Assembly: GCA_046542255.1 (NCBI GenBank)
Contig: JBKHBT010000044.1
Span: 1-25,833 of the forward strand
DNA: 25,833 nucleotides
Reading direction: 5' to 3'
DNA from: JBKHBT01 sp046542255
GTDB taxonomy: Bacteria; UBP14; UBA6098; JBKHBT01
Positions within the stretch are counted from its first letter, which is position 1; every line of letters begins with the position of its first letter. Below, one piece after another: positions 7,760-15,193 of this stretch. Both the position numbers and the translations under genes were made by a program. Under the pieces are notes generated by a model that saw nothing but the letters and a program-made list of their open reading frames with translations, was not told where the DNA came from and made no database searches.

Positions 7760-7776
7760 TTTATTCTGGGAGATTT

Positions 7777-8460
7777 CTATTTATCGGACTCTATCAAGCC
7801 ATCTCGCAAATGGATAATTCTCTTTGCTCTTTCGGCGATTTCATTTTCATGTGTGACAAGTATTATGGTATTTCCTTTATCATACAGTTTATCGAGGATA
7901 TCCATAATCTCATCGCCTGTATTGGTATCGAGGTTTCCGGTAGGTTCATCGGCGAATATGATATCTGGATTGCATATTAACGCTCTTGCGATAGCTACTC
8001 TTTGCTGCTGTCCACCGGATAGTTCATTCGGCCTATGATCTACTCTATCTCCCAGCCCGACCTCCTCGAGCATTTCCTGAGCGCGCGCGCGCCTGTCGCG
8101 GCCAGCTATGCCGGCATATATCAAAGGAAGCTCGACATTCTTGAGTGCATTCATGCGCGGCAACAAATTAAATGTCTGAAATACAAAACCCACATGTTCA
8201 TTCCTAATCGAAGCTAGCTGATTATCCGAAAGGCTACTAACATCGTCATCCTCGAAAAAGTATTTGCCCGAGCTGGGAACATCGAGAAAGCCGAGTATAT
8301 TCATCAGCGTAGATTTACCCGAACCAGATGGCCCCATAACAGCCAAATATTCGCCACGATCGATATTCAAATCTATACCACGAAGGGCATGGACGCGAGT
8401 TTTTCCCATTTTATAGTATTTTTCGAGCTTTTCGAGTTTTATCAGGGCATTTTCTGGCAT
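7777..8460 (-). CDS. ABC transporter ATPase, MacB/LolD type
   Basis: This 227-residue nucleotide-binding subunit has all motifs intact: Walker A GPSGSGKST (43-51), Q-loop in VFQTFNLLP (Gln95), signature LSGGQQQRVAIARA (147-160), Walker B IIFADEP with Asp171-Glu172, D-loop GNLD and the switch His204 in LVTHE. The spacing and the LDVPSSGKYFF segment place it in the MacB/LolD/FtsE group that pairs with FtsX-like permeases. It should power the permease encoded next. It is third in the minus-strand operon, 19 bases after the adaptor gene. Confidence 0.93.
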   Translation of the reverse strand: MPENALIKLEKLEKYYKMGKTRVHALRGIDLNIDRGEYLAVMGPSGSGKSTLMNILGFLDVPSSGKYFFEDDDVSSLSDNQLASIRNEHVGFVFQTFNLLPRMNALKNVELPLIYAGIAGRDRRARAQEMLEEVGLGDRVDHRPNELSGGQQQRVAIARALICNPDIIFADEPTGNLDTNTGDEIMDILDKLYDKGNTIILVTHENEIAERAKRIIHLRDGLIESDK

Positions 8461-8479
8461 TTTTATCTCACTTTATCTA

Positions 8480-9700
8480 TTAATCAAATGAATAGTTTTT
8501 ATTTACCTCGATAGGCTTGCCATCATAGATATTTCTTATCTCTTGATATGGGCCGGTGATTACTACATCGCCTTCTTCGATGCCGGATTTCATCTCGATA
8601 TAATTAGCATCTGAAATTCCGGTTTCGACTTCGATTTTTTTGGCAATCCCATTTTCATTTATAAAAACAAATTCCTTGTTTTCGATATTCTCCTTCTCGG
8701 CTTTCAATCTGCTTATCTCAGCCTTTGTGAGTCCCGAAATAATCGATTGAATCGGCACAGAAACGACATCTTCGGCATGTTCTGTAATGATTTCTGTGGT
8801 AACCGACATGCCGGAACGGATTTTCTCGGGTACCTCGATAATCGAAATCTCGACCGGGAAATTAGCGATAGTCTGATTGCTATTAGAATTGGTAACGGTT
8901 GCTTTATTACCGATTTTCCTGACGACTCCTGCAAATATCGTATCCGATATGGCATCGAAGGATATCTTGACTCTCTGGCCTTCTTCAAGCTCGACCACAT
9001 CGGTTTCATCGACCTGTACCTTTACTTCCATCGAATCCAATTGAGCCACTGTCATGATAATCGAGCCGGGGTTATTCATCGTCCCGACGATTACATATTC
9101 GCCGGCCTCTTTTGAAAGGCCGATTACTATTCCTTTTTGCGGTGAACGTATCGTTGTATAAGAAAGCTCCTCCACCGATTGATCGAGATGGCTTCTTGCC
9201 TGCTCGACAGAATTCTCCGAACTCGAAACCACAGCCTTTTGCACTTCGAACTGTGTTTCCAGACGCTCCAGCTCATTTTTGGAAATCAGGCCTTTTTGGA
9301 TCATTTGTCTTTTTCGCTCCAGATCCAATTCATTTTGTTTTAAGTTAGCTACCTGTTGACGAAGGCTTGCCTGGGCGGATTTCAGCGATGCTCTTGCCTG
9401 CTCGACTTTGGCCTCATAAATGGCTTTATCGATCTGAAGAAGGGTATCGCCCTTATGTACCGAATCGCCTTCTTCTACATAAAGGCCGGTTATTTCGCCG
9501 GTAACTTTGGATGATATCTCCACCTCGACACGAGGCGTAACCTGGCCAAATGCCGTAACAATATACTCGATATCGCGAGTTCTTGCCTCATCCACTGTAA
9601 CCATCGAAATATCATTTGTACCCTTATGCTTTTTTAAAATTATTCCTGCAATAGCGGCGAGTACAAGAACAACTATTATGATAATTATCGCTTTTTTCAT
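8480..9700 (-). CDS. Periplasmic adaptor subunit (MacA/HlyD family)
   Basis: This 406-residue membrane-fusion protein has an N-terminal membrane anchor (residues 4-22), a first lipoyl half-motif at about 60-91 (GEITGLYVEEGDSVHKGD), a long alpha-helical hairpin at about 92-180 rich in Gln, Ala and Leu, the second lipoyl half from about 181 (TTIRSPQKGIVIGL), then a beta-barrel domain and a C-terminal membrane-proximal domain. This order is that of MacA-type adaptors, which bridge the inner-membrane pump and a TolC-like channel. AGGAG precedes the start. It lies eight bases after the channel gene and before the ATPase. Confidence 0.92.
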   Translation of the reverse strand: MKKAIIIIIVVLVLAAIAGIILKKHKGTNDISMVTVDEARTRDIEYIVTAFGQVTPRVEVEISSKVTGEITGLYVEEGDSVHKGDTLLQIDKAIYEAKVEQARASLKSAQASLRQQVANLKQNELDLERKRQMIQKGLISKNELERLETQFEVQKAVVSSSENSVEQARSHLDQSVEELSYTTIRSPQKGIVIGLSKEAGEYVIVGTMNNPGSIIMTVAQLDSMEVKVQVDETDVVELEEGQRVKISFDAISDTIFAGVVRKIGNKATVTNSNSNQTIANFPVEISIIEVPEKIRSGMSVTTEIITEHAEDVVSVPIQSIISGLTKAEISRLKAEKENIENKEFVFINENGIAKKIEVETGISDANYIEMKSGIEEGDVVITGPYQEIRNIYDGKPIEVNKNYSFD

Positions 9701-9708
9701 ATTATCTC

Positions 9709-10998
9709 CTAAAAATCAGACGAGCGTGACGGGCAGAGCCAGTCCATTTTTGCCATTTGTGTTCGATAAGTTTGCAGAGCGCTTATCAGGCTATTGTGGC
9801 TCTGCTGATAAGAAACACGTGCATTCAAAAGATCGAGAACGGTGGAATTTCCGAGCCTGTATTGTTCTTCGACAAGTTCCAGGCCAATCTCTGCGCTTTC
9901 GTATTGGGCTTTGGCGACTTCATAGGCGCTTCGCGCCTCGATAAGCGATTCATAGGTGCCTTTTATATCATTGTAGTAACTCTGAAGGCTAAGGTCACGG
10001 TTTATCTCGGCAGAACGCTTCGATGACTGTGCCTGTGCTAAAGATATTATTCTCTTACCACCCTGAATAAGATACCATGATGCATTCAAAGAAATGCTCG
10101 ATGTGCCATCATCGGTATATCGGGCAAAATCGGCAGCCATTCTATCATCCGACCAGCTATAGGAAGCTGATGCTGTGATAGATGGCAAAAAGCTTGAATA
10201 AGCGTGATTAGCATTGTGAAGCGAGTTTCTATAGCTCTCCTGAATCTGCATCATTCTCGTAGAGTTTTCTGCGCGGTCCATATAGAAAGAAAGCTCAGGC
10301 GGCTCTTGAATTACTTGCATAGGTTTGTCGGTTATTTCATATGTGGAATCGAGTGGGAAATTTAGCATCTGATTCAAAGCCCTATATGTAGCCTTCAGGC
10401 TATTTTTGCTTCTCAGGACGCTCAACTTGGCATTGGCCAGCTCAACCTCCATCTGCATCATATCGACTTTGGACGCCAGGCCAAGATTGTTTCTCTCGCG
10501 GATGAGTTCATATTGATTATGGGCGCTTTCGAGGTTTTTCTCGGCAGTTTCGTATGCTAATTCCGTATAAATGACATTAAAACATGCCGATCTTATTCGA
10601 TAAGCCGTCTCTCGTTCCGAATCGGCCAGGCTGATTTTGCTCTGGCGAAGATTACTCGCTGTGCTCTTGTATGATAGATACCTTGAACCGCCGGAGAAAA
10701 GCGTCCATGTCATATTCGCCGATACTGAGTTTGATTGGTATTCGCGATCGGCCATCATCGGAATCTCATCGCTGATATATCGTGTATAATTTGAAGACAG
10801 CGATAGGTTAGGAAGATAGTCTGCGAAGAAGTCGGCTTTATTGAGTTTGGCATTAAGAAAGCTCTCGCGCCCCAGCCGCAGGCTATGATTTTCTTCCAAT
10901 CCAATTCCTATCAGATCGTCTATTTTATAGGCTGCCTGAGCAATAATAGCTGTGATTAATAATAAAACTAAGCTGATATATAAATAACTCTTCTTCAT
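9709..10998 (-). CDS. TolC-family outer-membrane efflux channel
   Basis: This 429-residue outer-membrane factor has a signal peptide (MKKSYLYISLVLLLITAIIA, probable cleavage after AQA). Two pseudo-symmetric halves each contain long helices and two strands; ELANAKLSVLRSKNSL and the later EEQYRLGNSTVLDLLNARVS are the typical repeated OEP signature. An in-frame ATG 42 bases upstream (11040) would add MVFFEKTKTEGWLE before the signal peptide and would sit within a few bases of the predicted transcription start, so I prefer 10998. It is the first gene of the export operon. The substrate is unknown: drugs, lipids or peptides are all possible. Confidence 0.9.
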   Translation of the reverse strand: MKKSYLYISLVLLLITAIIAQAAYKIDDLIGIGLEENHSLRLGRESFLNAKLNKADFFADYLPNLSLSSNYTRYISDEIPMMADREYQSNSVSANMTWTLFSGGSRYLSYKSTASNLRQSKISLADSERETAYRIRSACFNVIYTELAYETAEKNLESAHNQYELIRERNNLGLASKVDMMQMEVELANAKLSVLRSKNSLKATYRALNQMLNFPLDSTYEITDKPMQVIQEPPELSFYMDRAENSTRMMQIQESYRNSLHNANHAYSSFLPSITASASYSWSDDRMAADFARYTDDGTSSISLNASWYLIQGGKRIISLAQAQSSKRSAEINRDLSLQSYYNDIKGTYESLIEARSAYEVAKAQYESAEIGLELVEEQYRLGNSTVLDLLNARVSYQQSHNSLISALQTYRTQMAKMDWLCPSRSSDF

Positions 10999-11049
10999 TT
11001 CCAACCATCCTTCGGTTTTCGTCTTTTCAAAAAAGACCATTATTCAGAA

Positions 11050-11077
11050 ATTAAATGATTTGAATAGCAAATGTCAA
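11050..11077 (-). promoter_or_regulatory. Promoter of the export operon
   Basis: On the minus strand, a perfect TTGACA (11077-11072) is followed after 16 bp by TTTAAT (11055-11050). The predicted start near 11043 gives a leader of about 45 nt to the start at 10998 and would make the alternative start at 11040 nearly leaderless. Confidence 0.65.
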
Positions 11078-11227
11078 GCATTCTTGTCTTTGTAACTAAT
11101 ATATTTGCCTTTCTTTGTCTTAGGTTTTAAATATAATACAGACGGCAAAACTGCATTTTGGTTGAGTTTTAATCATGATAAAGAGAAAAGATGCATAAAA
11201 AGCAGTGAATATATTTGTATTAAAGCC

Positions 11228-11255
11228 TTGACCTGTAAAGATATATTCTTATATT
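11228..11255 (+). promoter_or_regulatory. Promoter of tldD-tldE
   Basis: TTGACC (11228-11233), 16-bp spacer, TATATT (11250-11255). The predicted leader is about 65 nt. A 10-bp direct repeat TATTGAATAT at 11252-11261 and 11268-11277 overlaps the -10 box and start site. Confidence 0.55.
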
Positions 11256-11326
11256 GAATATTTGCTGTATTGAATATAGAGCACATTGGGGAAAGCATTA
11301 AAAAAATAATTAATAAAGGAGACAAG

Positions 11327-12694
11327 ATGTTAGACCGGATTAAATCTGCGCTATCGGGCAAGAACGGTTATGTCGAAGTCCGAATTCAGCGCAAGGTTAC
11401 CAATCGCATCTCCTATCGCCGCGGCGAAGTCGATAAATTGGTCGCAACGACCGATATTGGCGGCTTTGTGCGCGCTCTTGCCGATGGCGGCGGTTGGGGT
11501 ACTGTTACATTCAATTCACTCGATAAAATCGAGAAATCTGTTGATGATGCAATCGCAGCATCGAAGGCAATCAATCCACCCGAACCAATTAAATTGGCCA
11601 AAACAGAACCCGTGCAGGATACTGTCAAAACCGAAATCAAAGATGATCCGCGCGATCATTCCATTGCCGAAAAGGTCGAGATGGTCAAGAAATATAATGA
11701 AATCGTTATCGGCCATGATGAAAGAATCATAGATGCCAGAACGATATACGGTGATTCATATTCCGATATCTGGTATGGCAATACCGATGGCACTTTTATA
11801 GAAAGCGACCGCCTGGATGTCCTTTTAATTGGCGATGCTGTCGCCAAGGAAGGCTCCAATGTGCAGAAAGGCCATAAGAGTTTCACCTCACGCGATGATT
11901 TCTCTTTTATCACCGGCCGCGAAAAGGATATGAATAAGTTAGCCAAACTGGCAATCGACCTTCTAAGTGCCGCACCTGTCAAAGGCGGGAAATACGATGT
12001 TGTACTCGACCCGAACCTTGCTGGCGTATTTATTCACGAAGCATTCGGCCATCTTTCCGAGGCCGACCATATCGTGGAAAACCCACAGGCGCGCGAGATG
12101 ATGACTCTCGGCAGAAAATTCGGCCCCGAGATTCTTAATGTATATGACGAAGGCCCGGTCATGCCAGTAACACGCGGAACAATCCAATACGATGACGAAG
12201 GCGTTCCGGCACAGAAAACGGCGCTTATCGAAAAAGGCGTTCTTGTTGGAAGGCTACATGATAGAGAAACAGCCGGGAAAATGGGCGAAAAGCCAACAGG
12301 CAATTGCCGCGCACAGGACTATAACCACCCACCGATAGTAAGGATGACAAATACATATATCGATGGTGGCGATACATCATTCGATGATATGATTAAAGAC
12401 ATCAAACTCGGTATCTATGCCATCGATGCATACGGCGGCCAGACGATGATGGAGAATTTCAGTTTCTCTGCCGGACATGCATATATGATTCGTGATGGCA
12501 AATTGGCAGAAATGGTCAAGGATGTTGTTCTTCAGGGCAATGTTTTCCAGACTCTGGCCAATGTTACCGCAATCGGCGATGATTTCCGTTTCCTGACCGG
12601 CGGCGGAACATGCGGAAAAGGCGGACAAATGCTTCCTGTGAATATGGGAAGCCCACATATCAGAATTAAAGACGTCATGATCGGCGGAAAGTGA
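11327..12694 (+). CDS. tldD: TldD metalloprotease subunit
   Basis: This 455-residue protein is the catalytic half of the TldD/TldE (PmbA) zinc protease of family U62. That complex matures microcin B17 and degrades CcdA in E. coli, and related pairs trim other peptides. The zinc motif HExxxH is intact (His237-Glu238-x3-His242). It is followed by family-typical GPEILNVYDEGP and GTIQYDDEGVPA, and the C-terminal GGGTCGKGGQMLPVNMG with the conserved Cys. The start at 11327 is chosen for AGGAG at 11317-11321; an upstream ATG at 11270 lies at the predicted transcript start. It is co-transcribed with tldE ten bases downstream. No precursor peptide or RiPP gene is seen nearby, so the substrate is unknown. 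Confidence 0.95.
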   Translation: MLDRIKSALSGKNGYVEVRIQRKVTNRISYRRGEVDKLVATTDIGGFVRALADGGGWGTVTFNSLDKIEKSVDDAIAASKAINPPEPIKLAKTEPVQDTVKTEIKDDPRDHSIAEKVEMVKKYNEIVIGHDERIIDARTIYGDSYSDIWYGNTDGTFIESDRLDVLLIGDAVAKEGSNVQKGHKSFTSRDDFSFITGREKDMNKLAKLAIDLLSAAPVKGGKYDVVLDPNLAGVFIHEAFGHLSEADHIVENPQAREMMTLGRKFGPEILNVYDEGPVMPVTRGTIQYDDEGVPAQKTALIEKGVLVGRLHDRETAGKMGEKPTGNCRAQDYNHPPIVRMTNTYIDGGDTSFDDMIKDIKLGIYAIDAYGGQTMMENFSFSAGHAYMIRDGKLAEMVKDVVLQGNVFQTLANVTAIGDDFRFLTGGGTCGKGGQMLPVNMGSPHIRIKDVMIGGK

Positions 12695-12704
12695 GGCAGC
12701 GGCT

Positions 12705-14018
12705 ATGATTAAGAAAATACTCGATAAAGTTAAAGATAAAGTCGATGCCGCTGAAGTTTATTACTATAGCGGAACATCGCGAAATGTTACATATAAAGGC
12801 TGGAAACTGCATTCTTCCGGCGCAAAAGAAACATCCGGCTATTCGCTCAGGGTCATAAAAGACGGCAGGCTGGGATTTTCGGCAAGCAAGGACCCGAATG
12901 CGATAGACCAGATGATAGAATCGGCGATTGCTACGGCAGAATACGGCGAGAAAACACAAATCAAATTCCCGGGCGAAAAATCCCAGAGCAATGTTAAACT
13001 CTATGATAAAAAAGTGCCGAAGGTCGATCTGGCTGAGCTTATCGATGCCGGCGCATATTTTTCTGAAAGAAATAGCAAATATCGCGATAAATGCGATATG
13101 GAATTCAGCGCTAGAATTTCCGAGGGCGGATTCAAGCTGGCTAATACATCCGGGTTATATGTCGAAGATGCTGGCACTATGATGGTCTTAGGTGGCAATC
13201 TTGTCCGTATCAAGCAGGACGATGTCTTTTTTGTACACGATATGTTTGCCAAAAGAGATTTGCCAGAATCACTCGAAAAGGTAATCGATAAAGTGGTCGA
13301 GAAATTCGATAATAAACTCGATTGGGCCGACAATCTCGAAGAGATCGATTCCGGTGTCAAGCCGATAATTTTTGACCCACGCGGTTCGCTGGTTCTTCTT
13401 CTGCCGTTATTCCAGGGAATTAATGGCGATAATATCCATACCGGCGCAAGCCCGATTTCTGGAAGCATTGGCGAGAAAATATTCGATTCCAAGCTTACTA
13501 TCATGAATGATGCCACACAGGACTGGCTTATCGGTTCTGGCAATGTCGATGAGGAAGGCGTTCCGATGAGGAGCTTCCCGATCGTAGAGGACGGCATTCT
13601 AAAGAACTTCCTGCATAATCTCGATACTGCTGCCAGGAGCGGCATGGAGCCGAATGGCTGCGCAAATCGCGGCATATTCTCGCATCCTTCGCCGCAGTCG
13701 GCTAATGTAATCGTCAAGGAAGGCGATGTAAGCTATGATGACATAATTTCGGATATCGAAGATGGCGTTCTTTTGGAATCGGTTCTTGGAATGGGGCAGG
13801 GCAATGTGCTTTCTGGCGCATTTTCCAATCCATTTGGTATTGCATTCAAGATCAAAAATGGCGAAGTAGTAGGCCGCGTCAAGGATGCTACTATTGCAGG
13901 CAATATCTACGACCTGATGAAGAATATCAGCTCGATAAGCGATAAAGGCCGATGGTTCCACGGGCAATATTTCTGTCCATATATCCGCATGGACAATATC
14001 CCGGTGGTTGGCAAATAA
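12705..14018 (+). CDS. pmbA: TldE/PmbA subunit
   Basis: This 437-residue homologue of TldD lacks the HExxxH motif, as expected for the non-catalytic partner that builds the closed heterodimeric chamber. Recognisable features are SGYSLRVIKDGRLGFSA near the N-terminus, LVLLLPLFQGINGDN where TldD has its metal site, GVPMRSFPIVEDGILKNFLH, and a Gly-rich end with GNVLSGAFSNPFGIAFKIKNG. Its ribosome-binding site GAGG overlaps the tldD stop codon, which suggests coupled translation. A strong terminator follows. Confidence 0.93.
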   Translation: MIKKILDKVKDKVDAAEVYYYSGTSRNVTYKGWKLHSSGAKETSGYSLRVIKDGRLGFSASKDPNAIDQMIESAIATAEYGEKTQIKFPGEKSQSNVKLYDKKVPKVDLAELIDAGAYFSERNSKYRDKCDMEFSARISEGGFKLANTSGLYVEDAGTMMVLGGNLVRIKQDDVFFVHDMFAKRDLPESLEKVIDKVVEKFDNKLDWADNLEEIDSGVKPIIFDPRGSLVLLLPLFQGINGDNIHTGASPISGSIGEKIFDSKLTIMNDATQDWLIGSGNVDEEGVPMRSFPIVEDGILKNFLHNLDTAARSGMEPNGCANRGIFSHPSPQSANVIVKEGDVSYDDIISDIEDGVLLESVLGMGQGNVLSGAFSNPFGIAFKIKNGEVVGRVKDATIAGNIYDLMKNISSISDKGRWFHGQYFCPYIRMDNIPVVGK

Positions 14019-14043
14019 TTGGCTTAAAATAATCTATTTTAAG

Positions 14044-14081
14044 AAGCCCTCTTTTTTTTGGGAAGAGGGCTTTTTTGTTTT
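14044..14081 (+). terminator. Intrinsic terminator after tldD-tldE
   Basis: Perfect 10-bp stem AAGCCCTCTT/AAGAGGGCTT (14044-14053 with 14063-14072), 9-nt loop, and a T-rich tail TTTTTTGTTTT. Confidence 0.93.
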
Positions 14082-14096
14082 CTATTTTGGGCTAGG

Positions 14097-14231
14097 CTAT
14101 CTTTTTATTCCAATCCATGTAAAGCTAAACACATCGGTTGTATATTTTTGGCCTTCGAGTGGGATAACAAAGACAAGATTGCTAACATCACCAAAAAGAA
14201 CCAGGCTGTTTATTACCTCTTTTAAAGCCAT
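14097..14231 (-). pseudogene. 3' stub of an unidentified gene, cut by repeat copy C
   Basis: On the minus strand a short open frame runs from an ATG inside repeat copy C to the stop at 14097: 44 codons, of which about 39 lie outside the repeat. The end reads like a genuine protein C-terminus (hydrophobic LVLFGDVSNLVFVIPLEG, then TDVFSFTWIGIKR). I do not recognise the family. I infer that the rest of the gene was lost at the repeat border, as with the LamG remnant at copy B. Confidence 0.45.
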
Positions 14232-14330
14232 ATATAACATATATATAATACATAATATATATATACTCAAAAGGCTTTACTGATGTTTTAGCCTGAAAAG
14301 TATTACAATGCATCGTTGCGCATTGTCTGG
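14217..14330 (+). repeat. Structured repeat, copy C (complete, 114 bp)
   Basis: It runs from CTCTTTTAAAGCC to GCGCATTGTCTGG in the same orientation as copy A. Arms TAAAGCC (14223-14229) and GGCTTTA (14273-14279) enclose an alternating AT core. The second hairpin keeps ACAATGC and GCATTGT, but its loop differs from copies A and B (ATCGTTGC against AGAACAGC and GGAACAGC). Conservation of stem over loop suggests selection on, or recognition of, the hairpin. The left border cuts an unknown gene; the right border lies six bases from the stop codon of the PIN-partner gene. Confidence 0.87.
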
Positions 14331-14335
14331 TAGCA

Positions 14336-14488
14336 TCATTTAGCAGGCTTATCAGCTTTAAGAGCTTTATGCTTTTTGAAATATTCAAGTATTTCTTCTT
14401 TTGACATATTGCTCAGTTTCTTGCTAATTCGTTTTCTCTGCTGACGCATAAATTTAACTGCATCAAAAGTTTTTTCTTTAGTCTGCAT
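14336..14488 (-). CDS. Small charged protein, probable antitoxin partner of the PIN gene
   Basis: This 50-residue frame begins MQTKEKTFDAVKFMRQQRKR and continues with ISKKLSNMSKEEILEYFKKH, then a Lys/Ala-rich end. Its start codon overlaps the last 11 bases of the PIN gene. It is helical, strongly basic, and resembles small proteins encoded next to PIN-domain toxins of the YIDTSVFGG type. The antitoxin role is inferred from overlap and size, not from a recognised DNA-binding fold. The order toxin-then-antitoxin is the reverse of classical vapBC. Confidence 0.6.
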   Translation of the reverse strand: MQTKEKTFDAVKFMRQQRKRISKKLSNMSKEEILEYFKKHKALKADKPAK

Positions 14489-14954
14489 AATTCTCAAATT
14501 CTCTTGGTGATCTTATTTCTAATAGTTTATAACCATTTTTAATATTGATAGAGTTATATCCTCTTATCCGCTGAATATTTACTATATGTTTGAAATTCCA
14601 ACTAATTAAAAAGTCGGCTCTATTGATTGTTGCAATTGCAATATGCAGGCAATCAGCATAACTTGTTTTTCCAACTATATTTTCATTAATATATTCATTT
14701 GCTAGCTCAATAGCATCCTCGGTAACTTCAAGATATTCTATAAATTCATTGCTTATACTTCGCACAAAATCTTTTACATGATTAGGAGCCTTTTCAAGCT
14801 CAGCTTCAGTTAAGGATGAAAAAAGAATGGAAAAACTGCCTTCTTGAATTTTTTTAAATAGCGGTAGTGTATGTTCGGAGAATTCTTCATCAAAACAACC
14901 TCCAAAAACTGATGTATCGATGTATATTCTCTCTTTCATATTTATACACAACAT
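14478..14954 (-). CDS. PIN-domain ribonuclease (VapC-like toxin)
   Basis: This is a 158-residue PIN-domain protein. The acidic metal-binding residues expected of PIN nucleases can be placed: Asp13 in YIDTSVFGG, Glu50 (or Glu52) in SLTEAELEK, Asp101 in SYADCLHIA and Asp114 in ADFLISWNFKHI. The ending NSINIKNGYKLLEIRSPREF is typical of this PIN subgroup. The start could also be the ATG at 14939, giving MKERIYIDTS; neither start has a clear ribosome-binding site. Base use is AT-rich and almost free of TCGA words, unlike the neighbouring long genes, consistent with horizontal transfer. It is predicted to cleave RNA and be held in check by the overlapping small gene. Confidence 0.82.
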   Translation of the reverse strand: MLCINMKERIYIDTSVFGGCFDEEFSEHTLPLFKKIQEGSFSILFSSLTEAELEKAPNHVKDFVRSISNEFIEYLEVTEDAIELANEYINENIVGKTSYADCLHIAIATINRADFLISWNFKHIVNIQRIRGYNSINIKNGYKLLEIRSPREFENYAD

Positions 14955-15136
14955 TTAACTGCGTTTTTCATAAATTTATAACTACTAACTTTGTCTCAAT
15001 ATTCAATATAGAAATTTCAATTTGTTTACACAAGATCAAATGTTCTTAGCTTGTACATTTTTTCTTGGATACTAATGAATCTAAATTTTTCCGCGTTCCA
15101 AAGCCAAACCATAGTTCAACACCAGTTTTACCAATT

Positions 15137-15167
15137 AAAAAAGGCGAAGCCCAAAAAAAGCCTCGCC
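15137..15167 (-). terminator. Intrinsic terminator of the 1015-residue fibre gene
   Basis: On the minus strand GGCGAGGC (15167-15160) pairs with GCTTCGCC (15150-15143), with one mismatch, around a T-rich loop, and is followed by six T residues (15142-15137). It lies about 26 bases after the stop codon. Confidence 0.85.
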
Positions 15168-15193
15168 CATAAAAATAAGATTCGTAATCCTAA

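Noticed and set aside
8086..8096. Alternating GCGCGCGCGC run as a possible Z-DNA or regulatory site
   Set aside because: It lies within the ATPase gene and is explained by codons for an Arg/Ala-rich stretch.
13001..13717. 238-codon minus-strand frame
   Set aside because: Antisense to tldE, which is clearly coding on the plus strand; composition is Ser/Ile/Pro-rich as expected for a shadow frame.
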